Assembly: GCA_017407125.1 (NCBI GenBank)
Contig: JAFQXE010000021.1
Location: 37,968 to 101,967, forward strand
DNA from: Thermoguttaceae bacterium
GTDB taxonomy: Bacteria; Planctomycetota; Planctomycetia; Pirellulales; Thermoguttaceae
Direction: 5' to 3'
DNA: 64,000 nt
The notes below the pieces were generated by a model. The model was not told where the DNA came from. It saw nothing but the letters and a program-made list of their open reading frames with translations, and ran no database searches. The position numbers and the translations under genes are program-made. Of the stretch, positions 1-8,796 are shown one piece after another (within the stretch, counting starts at the first letter, position 1; the number at the start of each line of letters is the position of its first letter).

Positions 1-2
1 AT

Positions 3-605
3 TCCAGCGGAAATGCGTTAACAAAATTCGATTACTGCATTTCTCTGGCTGCTGCGTTAGGCTATCTGATGATTTCCCAGCAAGACCCCGTTGGTCTGAT
101 TACGTTTGATGAAAAGCTCAAGCAATGTCTTAAGCCTCATTCCCGCCGCGGTCAGCTGGCGCAGATTTTGTCTTTGCTAACTCGTCTTACTCCAACTGGC
201 GAAACAGATTTGGCGCAGTCATTAATACAAACAGCGGCAATGCTGCGTCATAAAAGCCTGTTGATTGTTTTTTCGGATTTGCTAACTGATAAAGAAGAAT
301 TGATTCAAGCGCTGTATCGTTTGCGTCATGCGGGACACGATATTATTCTCTTCCACATTATGGATCAGGCGGAAGTAAACTTTCCCTTTGACGGCGATGT
401 TGAAATGACAGATCCTGAAACCGGAGAAATCATTCGTCTTAATGCGGACGGAGTTAAAAAACAGTATCTAAAAGAAATAGAAGAGTTTCGCGCCGAATAT
501 ATGCAGCAGTGCTCTCAAGCCAGAATTGATTACGTACCGTTATCAACAGATATGCCCTTTGATAAAGCGCTGACAAAGTATTTGTTGTCACGTAAAGGAC
601 GTTAA
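3..605 (+). CDS. DUF58 domain protein, C-terminal part (5' end outside window)
   Basis: The reading frame is open from the window edge to the stop at 603-605, so the gene starts upstream. The visible 200 residues are the VWA-like C-terminal part of a DUF58 protein. They begin just after the metal-site region (SSGNALTKFDYC) and continue through a hydrophobic strand (LLIVFSDLL) and a strand with an ILFHIMD motif. A full-length paralog lies at 31419-32339, and the two align throughout: DSSNSMNYQGAKSAMNKYDY there against SSGNALTKFDYC here, then FSDLF against FSDLL, and IFHILDDDE against LFHIMDQAE. DUF58 proteins usually work with MoxR AAA+ ATPases; a MoxR gene is present at 45657-46586 but is not adjacent. 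Family assignment is strong; the cellular role is unknown. Confidence 0.85.
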   Translation, partial: SSGNALTKFDYCISLAAALGYLMISQQDPVGLITFDEKLKQCLKPHSRRGQLAQILSLLTRLTPTGETDLAQSLIQTAAMLRHKSLLIVFSDLLTDKEELIQALYRLRHAGHDIILFHIMDQAEVNFPFDGDVEMTDPETGEIIRLNADGVKKQYLKEIEEFRAEYMQQCSQARIDYVPLSTDMPFDKALTKYLLSRKGR

Positions 606-1079
606 TCAGATAGTAAAATTGATATAATCGATATCATTGACGAAAAATATTTCTTTTTTAAACTTTTTTGATGATTTTCTCAACAAAAGAGAAAAAGTAT
701 GCTAAATTATCAGTATAGATAAAACAGGTTATTAGGCGGAGATGGACAAACAACACAAAGAAAAACAATTGCATTGTTGTTTGTAAGGTTTATTCCGTTT
801 TTAACTTTTAATTGGGAAAACGTTTTTGCAAAAAAGCGCCGATTTTAATCAGGTTGCTTTGTTAAATACATGAAAAAAGCCCTTATTAAGTCGGGAATAT
901 ATGGCAGAAATAGACGTTTCTTCAAAAATTTTTATAGATTTTTTGAAAAAATGTTTTTTAGCCCGTTGCAAAATACGTAAAAATGATTAATCTTAATGAT
1001 AACACAAAGCGGGGAAAATTTGGGTCCGCTTTTGAAAATAGGAATTATTTTACCAATATTATTTTGGAGGAAGTTTGTA
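606..1079. other. 474-bp gap with one hairpin
   Basis: No convincing gene is seen. It is AT-rich and holds one inverted repeat with 9-bp arms (746-754 and 776-784, ACAAACAAC / GTTGTTTGT) without a T-run. It must contain the promoter of the downstream secreted protein, but I could not fix -35/-10 boxes with confidence. Confidence 0.4.
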
Positions 1080-2408
1080 ATGAAAACGATTCGTGTTATT
1101 GGCGTTTATGCAGCGCTGTTTTCCATCATGATGTTTACGACGAGCACGTCGTTTGCCGCTTGGAATTTCCGTTGTTCTCGCTGTGAAACCGCTTGCGCTC
1201 CCTGCGCCCCCGCCCAGACTGTTCCTGCCTGCAGTTCTGCTTGTAACGCCGCTCAAGATGCGGCTGCCGCTGAGACGGATGCCGATTCGGCTACTGACAG
1301 CAAAGTAAATGGCAGTTTACCGGATGTTGACGATGACGCTGCTAATGCAGTCGATTCCGCTACGAATCCTGAAGAAGCTCCGGCTGAAAAAGCTGCGCCA
1401 GCAGAAGAAACCCCGGCTGAAGAAACTCCAGCTGAAGAAGCCGCTCCGGCTGAAGAAACTCCAGCTGAAGAAGCTACACCGGCTGAAGAAACTCCGGCTG
1501 TCGAAGAAACCCCGGCTGAAGAAGCCGCTCCGGCCGAAGAAACTCCCGCTGAAGAAGCCACTGCTGAACCAGCTGAAACCGCAACGCCTGCTGAACAACC
1601 GGCCGAAGAAGCCGCTGATACCGCTGACGCTGAAGACGTTGAACTTCCAGCTGACGTTCCTGCAGAAGAAACCCCGGTAGAACCGGTTGAAGAAACCCCG
1701 GCTGAAGAAGCTGCTCCGGCTGAAGAAGTTCCGGCTGTCGAAGAAACCCCGGCTGAAGAAGCTGCTCCGGCTGAAGAAACCCCGGTTGCTGAAGAAGCTC
1801 CCGCTGAAAAAGCTCCGGCTGATGACGATGACGCCGCTGATCTGTTCGACGATGCTGACGCTGACGACGCCGCTCCGATTGCTGACGATGACGCCCCGGC
1901 CGCTGACGATGACGCCGCTCCCGCTGCTGACGATGACGCTCCGGCTGCTGACGATGACGCCGCCGATCTGTTCGACGATGCTGACGCTGATGACGCCGCT
2001 CCCGCTGAAGAAGCCGCTCCGGCTGCTGACGAAGACGCTGCTCCCGCTGCTGACGATGACGCCGCCGATCTGTTTGACGATGCTGACGCTGACGACGCCG
2101 CTCCCGCTGAAGAAGCCGCTCCGGCCGCTGACGAAGACGCTGATCAGGCTGAAGAAAAAGCTCCTGCTAAAGAAGCTGAAGAACCTTCTGCTGAAGAAGA
2201 CATTGACGACCTGTTTGGCTCCATTCAGACTTGGACTGACAGCACTGGAAAGTATTCCATTGAAGCTCGTTTCGTAGAAAAGACTTCCTCCGGCATTGTT
2301 CGTTTGGAAAAAGCTGACGGAACAATGATGCGTATTCCGTTTGATCGTCTTTCCAACAACAACCAGATGATTATCATGCAGAACATGAGCGCAGTTGCCG
2401 CTCACTAA
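1080..2408 (+). CDS. Secreted low-complexity protein with C-terminal SHD1 domain
   Basis: The start at 1080 is chosen because GGAGG lies just upstream (about 1067-1071) and the first 26 residues form a signal peptide (MKTIRVIGVYAALFSIMMFT, ending near SFAA). An in-frame ATG at 996 lacks these features. A short Cys-rich stretch (CSRCETACAPCAPA) follows, then about 250 residues of imperfect repeats of the type PAEETPAEEA, turning into ADDDDAADLFDDAD repeats. The last 60 residues (IQTWTDSTGKYSIEARFVE through VRLEKADG and IPFDRLS) match the SLA1-homology domain 1 seen in many planctomycete exported proteins. The middle is strongly acidic and probably disordered. It is likely an extracytoplasmic protein with a small beta domain on a long spacer. 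Function is unknown. Confidence 0.85.
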   Translation: MKTIRVIGVYAALFSIMMFTTSTSFAAWNFRCSRCETACAPCAPAQTVPACSSACNAAQDAAAAETDADSATDSKVNGSLPDVDDDAANAVDSATNPEEAPAEKAAPAEETPAEETPAEEAAPAEETPAEEATPAEETPAVEETPAEEAAPAEETPAEEATAEPAETATPAEQPAEEAADTADAEDVELPADVPAEETPVEPVEETPAEEAAPAEEVPAVEETPAEEAAPAEETPVAEEAPAEKAPADDDDAADLFDDADADDAAPIADDDAPAADDDAAPAADDDAPAADDDAADLFDDADADDAAPAEEAAPAADEDAAPAADDDAADLFDDADADDAAPAEEAAPAADEDADQAEEKAPAKEAEEPSAEEDIDDLFGSIQTWTDSTGKYSIEARFVEKTSSGIVRLEKADGTMMRIPFDRLSNNNQMIIMQNMSAVAAH

Positions 2409-2437
2409 TTTCACGCTCTATGCGGATCTAAAAAATG

Positions 2438-2467
2438 ACAGGACGAGTTTAGCTCGTCCTGTTTTTT
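2438..2467 (+). terminator. Rho-independent terminator
   Basis: Perfect 10-bp stem (2438-2447 with 2453-2462, ACAGGACGAG) and 5-nt loop, followed by a T-run to 2467. It lies 30 bp after the SHD1 protein gene and also separates it from the convergent gene. Confidence 0.9.
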
Positions 2468-2487
2468 ATTGGTTGTATTCTGTTTAT

Positions 2488-3513
2488 TTATTTTGCTTCC
2501 GGTAAAACAACGGATGGAGCTTCTGGCGCGCTCGGCGTTGATCCAACGGCGGTTGACGCTTTTACTCTTTGAACCTCTTCGCTGATTTTCGGTTCAGGCA
2601 AAGCCGTTGTCTTTTGAGGACGCGGTTCTGGTTGAGTTGTATTCGGCGTGGAATCCTCTGGAACGTTTTGTTCGTTTGACCAGGTTCCTGTACAATCTCC
2701 ATTTGAACATCCCGCGCTCTGGCAGTCAGGGGCGCAGGCGGACATACATGCCGAGACGCACGCGGGTTCACAGGCAGAGCGACAAGGCGAACAATCTCTA
2801 ACGCATCTCGGTCTTGTTCTGCAGCAAATGTGACACGAATGGCAGCAGCGTCTTAAATGATGAGTTCTGCAAGGCGTGCAGCAAGGACTGCAAGCAGGGA
2901 CGCAGGCAGGAGCAGGCGCACAGATCGGCGCAGGAGCGCAGACGGGATCCGGCGCGCAAGTCGGGGCGGCGGCGCAGGCGGGCTGACACGCTTCCACAGC
3001 AGGGGCGCATGCCGGACTGCAGGCAGATTCTGTTTGGCAATAATTGCAGCAGAACGCTGATTCGGATTCAATAACAGGTTCCAAATCCAGTTCGTTCTCG
3101 ATGTAGCATTCTGACGTTTCATCGCTGCACGATGTTGAAACTGTTACATCGCTTGTTGTTGAACTGGGAGAAACGTCAGGAGCAGTCGCAGATTCCGGCG
3201 TCTGAACGGGAGTCGGAGCGGGCGCGTTCTCTGTTGGCGTTGTAGTTGGAGGCGTCATAGCCGGAGCTTCGTTGTTCGGCTGAACCGGAACAGCAGGAGC
3301 TTCTGATTTTTGATCTTTGACAGCGCCGGTTTTGGCGTTCGGCGTTTGCGCCGGGACGACTTCGATTACGTCAATTTCTTCGCCGATAATTTCTCCGGTT
3401 GATTTGTCAGCAACGGCTTTATCGGTTTTACACTTGCCGCATCCAACAAACAATAACGAGGCTGACAGCAGTAACGCTGCAGCAAACAGACCTTGTTTCC
3501 AATTGATAGTCAT
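2488..3513 (-). CDS. Cys-rich predicted lipoprotein
   Basis: The N-terminus is a lipoprotein signal: positively charged start, hydrophobic core, then LLFVGC as lipobox, with the Cys at about residue 25. A Pro/Thr/Ser-rich linker follows. About 120 residues are then dominated by CxPxC-type repeats (CAPAPICAPAPACVPAC, then HLRRCCHSCHICC, then ACVSACMSACAPDC). The tail is again Pro/Thr-rich. AGAAAGG sits about 5 bases before the start. No enzyme family is recognised. The Cys clusters could form disulfides in the periplasm or bind metal; both are guesses. It converges with the SHD1 gene, which also starts with a Cys-rich segment. Confidence 0.75.
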   Translation of the reverse strand: MTINWKQGLFAAALLLSASLLFVGCGKCKTDKAVADKSTGEIIGEEIDVIEVVPAQTPNAKTGAVKDQKSEAPAVPVQPNNEAPAMTPPTTTPTENAPAPTPVQTPESATAPDVSPSSTTSDVTVSTSCSDETSECYIENELDLEPVIESESAFCCNYCQTESACSPACAPAVEACQPACAAAPTCAPDPVCAPAPICAPAPACVPACSPCCTPCRTHHLRRCCHSCHICCRTRPRCVRDCSPCRSACEPACVSACMSACAPDCQSAGCSNGDCTGTWSNEQNVPEDSTPNTTQPEPRPQKTTALPEPKISEEVQRVKASTAVGSTPSAPEAPSVVLPEAK

Positions 3514-3802
3514 AGCAACCTTTCTGTAAAAAAGAGGACTAAAATAATTATACGATTTGATTAACGTCTCAATGAAACGCGGTTAAAACGTTTGTATATC
3601 ATTTTGCAGTCAATCGACATCGTATAACTCGCGGCGGCGTACAAAATCTGATTGCCGTTTGATAAACCTGTTGACCGTCAACAGCGCCTATCGCCGCGCT
3701 AAGCATGATAAATTATAGAAGCAGGGTCAAGTTTATCGATTCCTAAAAAAATTTAGAATTAAAGATGGCGCTTATGTGACGCGGAATATAAGATATATAG
3801 CG

Positions 3803-4234
3803 TTACTTCTCATAAACGGCAAAACGGACGTCCCAGACGCCGCTTTGAGCGCATGCGGTCAGAATCGGTTCGACGATTTTATAGGGCGTCTTTTGCGACG
3901 CTCTGATATGAATTTCCATCTGTTGTTTTTTGCTGCGTTCGTAGGTCAGTTTCTTTTTGAGCGTTGGTATATCGACCGGTTCTCCCGCTAAAAGAATCGT
4001 GTACTCCGTTCCTCCTTCTTCCGGTGGAAGAAGGTTGATAACGATTTTGGTCGCCTTTGTTGTTTCGAGCTGTTCCTGACCGGTTTTCGCCTCCGGCAAA
4101 TCGAAGACGTACTGCATCTGCGACTGCGCCAGATGGCTGGAGACCAGAAAAAAGATAATCAACTGAAACACAATGTCAATCATTGGCGTCATGTTGAATC
4201 CAACGGCAGAACCGCGAGACGACGGTATTTTCAT
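3803..4234 (-). CDS. ExbD/TolR-family biopolymer transport protein
   Basis: 143 residues with the standard layout: a short cytoplasmic N-terminus, the motif NMTPMIDIVFQLIIFFLV with the conserved Asp inside the single membrane helix (about 15-35), then a periplasmic domain ending in the strand-helix pattern of ExbD/TolR. The length is normal. These proteins form a proton-driven complex with ExbB/TolQ, which is not found in this window. The gene lies 18 bp downstream of an exported protein gene on the same strand, probably in one transcript. Confidence 0.88.
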   Translation of the reverse strand: MKIPSSRGSAVGFNMTPMIDIVFQLIIFFLVSSHLAQSQMQYVFDLPEAKTGQEQLETTKATKIVINLLPPEEGGTEYTILLAGEPVDIPTLKKKLTYERSKKQQMEIHIRASQKTPYKIVEPILTACAQSGVWDVRFAVYEK

Positions 4235-4252
4235 TTGAACGGCGTCGTTATG

Positions 4253-5098
4253 TTATTTTTCTCCCAGTTTTTCTTTGAGCTTTTTTTGGTACTGGTCGAA
4301 AGAAACCTGTTTGAATCGACCGTAGCGTTCTCCCGCCTGACGAATCTGGTTCATGTCGGCGTTGCCAAGCCCTTTAACGATCGTGTGAGTCGTTCGGATC
4401 GTTTCTTTTCCCTTTGAAATCGACAGGGGCTTGTATTTGGGCTGAAGGGTAATATGAATCTCTTCCGGCAGAAGCCGTTTTTTAGCCAAATCGTTATTGA
4501 CTTCTATTCTTGCCAGCGGGGGCATGCTTTGCGGGGAAAGAATCACGTTAAGAATGGCGTATCGATTGGCGAAATCCGCGTAGGCTCGCGCCTGACCTTC
4601 GTATTGCTCTGGAATGGTTTTAACGCGATACGTCAATTTTGGGGAATCGTAAATCCATTCGTTGGTTTCCGGATCCTGCTTGATTTCAAATTGCGGGTCA
4701 AGACAGGTTCTGATAAATTCGTCCTTGATTTTAGGAAGCGCTTCTTTCATCATCCGTTCAAAAGACGCCATTTCCGTTACCGTGATAGAACATTGCGTTT
4801 GCGTAGCGGAGCTAATAATCAGAAAACGCTGCATTTCCGGGTCGTAAATAATGGTTTCATCCGGATTGGTCAGGAAATCGTAAACCCGTCCCTTGTAAAA
4901 CATGGTAACGGTGGAAGACGTCGGCGTTTTATCCTTTTCGAGATAAACCTTATTATTAATTCGAAATGACGTTGGAGAGCTGGACCCTTGAACAGGATTC
5001 CCGGCGCCAGGTTCAATTCCCGGCGAAGACGCAATCTGCGCCGAAGAGACGTTAATCAGGAAAACGATACACAGTATTGTTGACAGGATGGTTCTCAT
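4253..5098 (-). CDS. Exported protein of unknown function
   Basis: The start is placed at 5098 because the protein then begins with a clean signal peptide (MRTILSTILCIVFLINVSSA, cut before QIASS). The longer frame adds 19 residues that would spoil it. No clear Shine-Dalgarno is seen. The mature part (about 260 residues) is mixed alpha/beta with no family I can name. Features are FRINNKVYLEK near the N-terminus and a Lys-rich C-terminus. It precedes the ExbD-like gene by 18 bp, so it may belong with that envelope protein. Confidence 0.7.
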   Translation of the reverse strand: MRTILSTILCIVFLINVSSAQIASSPGIEPGAGNPVQGSSSPTSFRINNKVYLEKDKTPTSSTVTMFYKGRVYDFLTNPDETIIYDPEMQRFLIISSATQTQCSITVTEMASFERMMKEALPKIKDEFIRTCLDPQFEIKQDPETNEWIYDSPKLTYRVKTIPEQYEGQARAYADFANRYAILNVILSPQSMPPLARIEVNNDLAKKRLLPEEIHITLQPKYKPLSISKGKETIRTTHTIVKGLGNADMNQIRQAGERYGRFKQVSFDQYQKKLKEKLGEK

Positions 5099-5144
5099 GG
5101 TAGCATTCACTAAAATTACATTGCAATTAGCTTTTAGATTAAGG

Positions 5145-5214
5145 CTTCTAGCCAATAGCTAGTAGCTAGCGGCTATTCCCTACTGCCTACTGCCTATTGC
5201 CTACTGCCTAACTC
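5145..5214. repeat. Heptanucleotide array, ten 7-base units
   Basis: Ten consecutive units in exact 7-base register: CTTCTAG, CCAATAG, CTAGTAG, CTAGCGG, CTATTCC, CTACTGC, CTACTGC, CTATTGC, CTACTGC, CTAACTC. Two sequence families meet inside one register. It lies between the start of the minus-strand exported protein and the tRNA promoter. Confidence 0.85.
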
Positions 5215-5319
5215 TTCCATGCTACTCTATTTTTCCTATTCTGAAAAGACCGGAAATGTCTATTTGAGAGCCTTTTTTCAAGAAAAGCGAAAAAATTTAA
5301 AAAATCAGCCTGCCCGCCC

Positions 5320-5347
5320 TTGACATTTTATTTGTTTTGCGTATACT
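5320..5347 (+). promoter_or_regulatory. Sigma-70 promoter of tRNA-Ala
   Basis: TTGACA (5320-5325), 16-bp spacer, TATACT (5342-5347). The predicted transcription start is near 5354, 36 bp before the mature tRNA. Confidence 0.85.
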
Positions 5348-5389
5348 ATAGACACTTTGATTCAGCAAGGAGTCAAAGACATTCCAATC

Positions 5390-5462
5390 GGGGGATTAGC
5401 TCAGTTGGGAGAGCGACTGGCTGGCAGCCAGTAGGTCAGCGGTTCGAACCCGCTATCCTCCA
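5390..5462 (+). tRNA. tRNA-Ala (anticodon GGC)
   Basis: A complete 73-nt cloverleaf. The acceptor stem is 5390-5396 with 5455-5461, the D-arm GCTCAGTTGGGAGAGC, the anticodon stem ACTGG/CCAGT with loop CTGGCAG (anticodon GGC, reads GCC), and the T-loop GGTTCGAACC. The acceptor has the G3:U70 pair, the known identity element for alanine, which confirms the call. Discriminator base is A; the 3' CCA is not encoded. Confidence 0.97.
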
Positions 5463-5470
5463 CTTAAAAA

Positions 5471-5501
5471 CCTCTTACGAATTTTCGCAAGAGGTTTTTT
5501 T
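5471..5501 (+). terminator. Terminator after tRNA-Ala
   Basis: Nine-position stem (CCTCTTACG with CGCAAGAGG, one mismatch), 6-nt loop, then seven T. It ends the tRNA transcript 40 nt after the tRNA. Confidence 0.88.
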
Positions 5502-5532
5502 GTTTGCTATTCAAGATTTTCTTTGCTATCGT

Positions 5533-7086
5533 TTACAGCGTCAGGGCTTTCTCGATTCGGGCGAGGGTCGATTCTTTGCCGAGGATTTCCAGGGCTTCGA
5601 ACATGCCGATTCCGACGCTCTTGCCGGTCGTGGCGACTCGTAGGGCGTGAATAATTTCGCCGATTCCGATTCCGTTGGATTCCAGCCAGACTTTCATCGC
5701 CTCTTCCAGCGGAGCGGCTTCCCAGACTTCCGCCGGGGCGAGAACGTCGTCCGCGAACTTCTTCAGCAGAGCTTGCGCGCCCTCTTTCTTCAGGCGTTTG
5801 TCGACGTCTTTCTGAACGTAGGGCAGGGCGTCGTCCGCCAGGAAGAACTCTTCAAAGTTGAGGATGTCCGCCGCCATTTTGATTCGTTCGCTGGCGCCGG
5901 CTACGACTTTGGCGACTTTCGCCTTGCCTGCGTCGTCGTTTGCAACCCAGCCAGCCTTGACGGCAAACGGCAGACACAGTTCCGTCTTGCGTTCAACCGT
6001 CTGTCTGTCCATGTATCGATGTTCAAACGAGAGCAGTTTGGCGCAGTCGAAACTCGCCGCACCCTTAACAACTCGTTCCAGCGTGAAGTTTGCGATAAGT
6101 TCTTCCGGAGTAAAGTCTTCAGTGTGGTCGTCCAAAGACCAGCCCAGCAGAGCCAGGTAGTTGACAATCGCTTCAGGCAGGTACCCTTGCTGTTCGAAGA
6201 AGTCGGTAATAACCGGGTTGAACGTGTCGGCGGAGACTTCCAGACCCATCTTCTTCGCCAGTTCCAAACCGTGGTTGACCAAGCCGGAGAAGTCCTTGTT
6301 TTTCATGTACTTGTCGAGCTTGCGCTTGGAGAGTTTCGTCTTGCTGCCCGGCTCGGCGACAAACGGCAGGTGAGCGTACTGCGGACGTTCCCAGCCCAGG
6401 GCGTCGATCATGAAAACCTGACGCGGCGTGTTGGACAGATGCTCTTCCGCCCGGATAACGTGGGTGATTTCAAAATCGTGGTCGTCGACGATGTTCGCCA
6501 GATGGTAAATGAACGAGCCGTCGGCGCGCTGAATGACGTGATCCTGTTCCTGCGCCCAGTCAAATTCGACGTGTCCGCGAATCAGGTCGTCCAGTTCCAG
6601 CTTCCCTTCCAACGGCGTTTTCAGTCGAACGACGCCCTGACGTCCTTCCGCCTTGAACTGCGCTTCCTTTTCCGGCGTGTCCGCCATCCACTGACGATTG
6701 TAGACAAACGTTTCTTTCTTCTTCTGGGCTTCGTCGCGCTGCGCCTGAAGCTCTTCCGGCTTGGCGTAGTCTCGATACGCAAACCCTTTGGCGATAAGCT
6801 CGTCGACAACCGCCTGATACTTGTCGTATCGCTGCGACTGATAGTACGGCGCATGCGGACCGCCGACGCCGGGACCTTCGTCCCAGTTGATTCCCAACCA
6901 CTTCAAGCCGTGAAGAATCGGCTCCAGAGCCTCTTCGACGTTGCGCTGCTGGTCGGTGTCGTCAATACGAAGAATAAACTGACCGCCGTTGTGTTTGGCG
7001 AACAGCCAGTTGAACAAAGCGGTGCGAACGCCGCCAATATGAAGATAACCAGTCGGGCTGGGAGCGAATCGAGTGCGAACTGTCAT
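5533..7086 (-). CDS. gltX: Glutamate--tRNA ligase
   Basis: 517 residues, class I synthetase. The nucleotide-binding signature is near the N-terminus (FAPSPTGYLHIGGVRTALFN), followed by FILRIDDTD where most GluRS have RIEDTD. HVIRAEEHLSNTPRQ and the KLSKR loop follow. After KLSKR the usual HG is replaced by KLDKYMKNKDFSG, with roughly 35 extra residues before the conserved YLPEAIVNYLALLGWS. It charges tRNA-Glu; whether it also charges tRNA-Gln cannot be told. The start ATG (7086) lacks a Shine-Dalgarno, and a heptad array begins just upstream. It converges with the tRNA-Ala terminator. Confidence 0.95.
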   Translation of the reverse strand: MTVRTRFAPSPTGYLHIGGVRTALFNWLFAKHNGGQFILRIDDTDQQRNVEEALEPILHGLKWLGINWDEGPGVGGPHAPYYQSQRYDKYQAVVDELIAKGFAYRDYAKPEELQAQRDEAQKKKETFVYNRQWMADTPEKEAQFKAEGRQGVVRLKTPLEGKLELDDLIRGHVEFDWAQEQDHVIQRADGSFIYHLANIVDDHDFEITHVIRAEEHLSNTPRQVFMIDALGWERPQYAHLPFVAEPGSKTKLSKRKLDKYMKNKDFSGLVNHGLELAKKMGLEVSADTFNPVITDFFEQQGYLPEAIVNYLALLGWSLDDHTEDFTPEELIANFTLERVVKGAASFDCAKLLSFEHRYMDRQTVERKTELCLPFAVKAGWVANDDAGKAKVAKVVAGASERIKMAADILNFEEFFLADDALPYVQKDVDKRLKKEGAQALLKKFADDVLAPAEVWEAAPLEEAMKVWLESNGIGIGEIIHALRVATTGKSVGIGMFEALEILGKESTLARIEKALTL

Positions 7087-7103
7087 GGCAATTTGAGGGT
7101 TTA

Positions 7104-7307
7104 GGGAATGGGGAATAGGGAGTGGTAAGCGCTTAGTGGAAAGTGGTTAGCAGGAACAGCGCTTGCGTCCTTACCACTTCTCACTTAAAACTAATTACTA
7201 TATTATATCGAAGGAAAATATTTTGTGAAGGAGAGCGTTAGGAGAATTAGCAATTATCATGGAGCAGCGCTTTGCGTCAATTCCGAATTCCGCATTCCGA
7301 ATTAACA
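7104..7307. repeat. Heptad arrays of three families upstream of gltX and the xylanase
   Basis: Within 200 bp: GGGAATA/GGGAGTG-type units, then TTAGTGG-type units, then the reverse family (CTTACCA, CTTCTCA, CTTAAAA, CTAATTA at about 7171-7198). Last comes CAATTCC, GAATTCC, GCATTCC, GAATTAA at about 7278-7305. All keep a 7-base step within each run. The inner two runs are roughly inverted to each other and could fold back. Confidence 0.7.
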
Positions 7308-7322
7308 ACGCCTCGCCGCCTC

Positions 7323-7351
7323 TTGCAATTTGTTTTTCAATCCCTTATAAT
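7323..7351 (+). promoter_or_regulatory. Promoter of the xylanase gene
   Basis: TTGCAA (7323-7328), 17-bp spacer, TATAAT (7346-7351). Predicted start near 7358, giving a 38-nt leader that carries AAAGGAGC at 7381-7388 before the TTG start codon. Confidence 0.8.
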
Positions 7352-7395
7352 AAAACCATATAATAAACTTCCATCTTCTGAAAGGAGCTACTATT

Positions 7396-8787
7396 TTGAA
7401 AACCTGTATACACATTTTGACTATTGCAATCGTCGGGCTGGTTTGCGCGTTGAGCGCGAGTTCATTCGCTCAGCAGGAGCCGTCTGATTCTTATAAACCG
7501 AACGCGGCGGTGATGTCGCCCAAGTATTTCGAGTTCTGGAACGCGGACGTTCAGGCGAAAATCGACGCGGATATCGAAAAGAACCGCAAGGCGGACGCGG
7601 TTGTCGAACTGCCGGCGTCTGCGGCGGGCGCCGAGGTCAAAGTTGAGCAGATAACGCACAAGTTCCGATTCGGCAGCAATATGTTCGTCTTCGGACAACT
7701 TCGCACGCCCGAGCTCAACGACGCCTATAAGAGTCTGTACGGCGATTTATGGAACAGCGGAACAGTTGCGTTCTACTGGAAGACGCTGGAATTCGAGCAG
7801 GGCAAAGTCCGCTTTGAAGGCAACCAGTACGACACGCCGGAATACTGGGCGAACGTCGAAGACCCGAAGCAGGAACGTCATTGGCGGCGTCCGCCGACTG
7901 ACCGCTGCGTCGATTTCCTCAACTCCAAAGGGCTTTACGTTCATGGGCACGCGATGATTTACGGCATGCGCCGCTGGGGACATCCAGACTGGGCTCCGGA
8001 AGATCGCAAGGAGCTGGAAAAGCTCTTTGAGGAACACATCAAGCTATTGTGTCAGCGGTACGGCGACCGGGTTCAGGAATGGGACGTCGTCAACGAATGT
8101 TTCGACCAGGCGAACCGCGGAATCATGCCGGACGACTACACGTATAAATGCTTCAAATGGGCGGAAAAGTACCTGCCCGCCAGCGTCCGTCTGTCGACCA
8201 ACGAGTGTGACATGAGCTGGGGACCGAAACGCCGGTACGTTGAAATCGTCCGGGATCTGGTTGACCGCGGCGCGAAAGTCGACTTGATGGGCGTTCAGAA
8301 ACATTTCTTTAATCCCAAAGCCGTTGCCTCGATTGCCAACGGCGCCGATTCCCATACGCCGGCGTTCATGTACAGCGTTTTAGACTGCATGGCGGAAGCG
8401 GAACGACCGATCCACATCAGCGAAATAACGATTCCCGCCCCCACGGACGACGCCAACGGTCGGGACATTCAGGCGGCTGTAGCGTACAACCTGTATCGGC
8501 TCTGGTTTTCGTATCCCAACGTTGCGGGAATAACCTGGTGGAACTCCATCGACGGCGGCGGCGCGCCGGGCGAACCGACAACCTCTGGCGTTCTCGACGC
8601 CAACGGCAAGAAAAAGCCCGTCTACTACGCCCTTGACCAGCTAATCAATCACGACTGGAAAACGAACCTGACCGTCAAAGCGGATGACAAGGGAACCGTA
8701 ACGTTTCGCGGCTTCCGCGGCAACTACCGCCTGACCTGGACAGACGCGTCCGGAACGGCGCAGACGAAAGAAGTTGTTGTGGAATAA
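7396..8787 (+). CDS. Secreted GH10 endo-1,4-beta-xylanase
   Basis: 463 residues. It starts with TTG, 7 bases after the strong ribosome site AAAGGAGC, and begins with a signal peptide (residues 1-25, ending SSFA). The glycoside hydrolase family 10 barrel carries the two catalytic glutamates: E234 in WDVVNECFD (acid/base) and E343 in HISEITIP (nucleophile). VHGHAMIYG and GITWWNSIDGGG are typical GH10 strands. About 70 residues before the barrel (FRFGSNMFVFG) resemble the usual GH10 entry, and a short beta-rich tail follows the barrel. It cleaves xylan outside the cytoplasm, fitting a plant-fibre habitat. The next gene starts 9 bp later. Confidence 0.93.
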   Translation: MKTCIHILTIAIVGLVCALSASSFAQQEPSDSYKPNAAVMSPKYFEFWNADVQAKIDADIEKNRKADAVVELPASAAGAEVKVEQITHKFRFGSNMFVFGQLRTPELNDAYKSLYGDLWNSGTVAFYWKTLEFEQGKVRFEGNQYDTPEYWANVEDPKQERHWRRPPTDRCVDFLNSKGLYVHGHAMIYGMRRWGHPDWAPEDRKELEKLFEEHIKLLCQRYGDRVQEWDVVNECFDQANRGIMPDDYTYKCFKWAEKYLPASVRLSTNECDMSWGPKRRYVEIVRDLVDRGAKVDLMGVQKHFFNPKAVASIANGADSHTPAFMYSVLDCMAEAERPIHISEITIPAPTDDANGRDIQAAVAYNLYRLWFSYPNVAGITWWNSIDGGGAPGEPTTSGVLDANGKKKPVYYALDQLINHDWKTNLTVKADDKGTVTFRGFRGNYRLTWTDASGTAQTKEVVVE

Positions 8788-8796
8788 AAAGAAATT

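Noticed and set aside
1317..2414. 365-codon Ser/Phe-rich frame opposite the SHD1 protein
   Set aside because: Reverse reading of GAA/GCT-rich repeats; no independent evidence.
5647..7104. 485-codon open frame opposite gltX
   Set aside because: It mirrors gltX codon structure, encodes no recognisable protein, and gltX has full family motifs.
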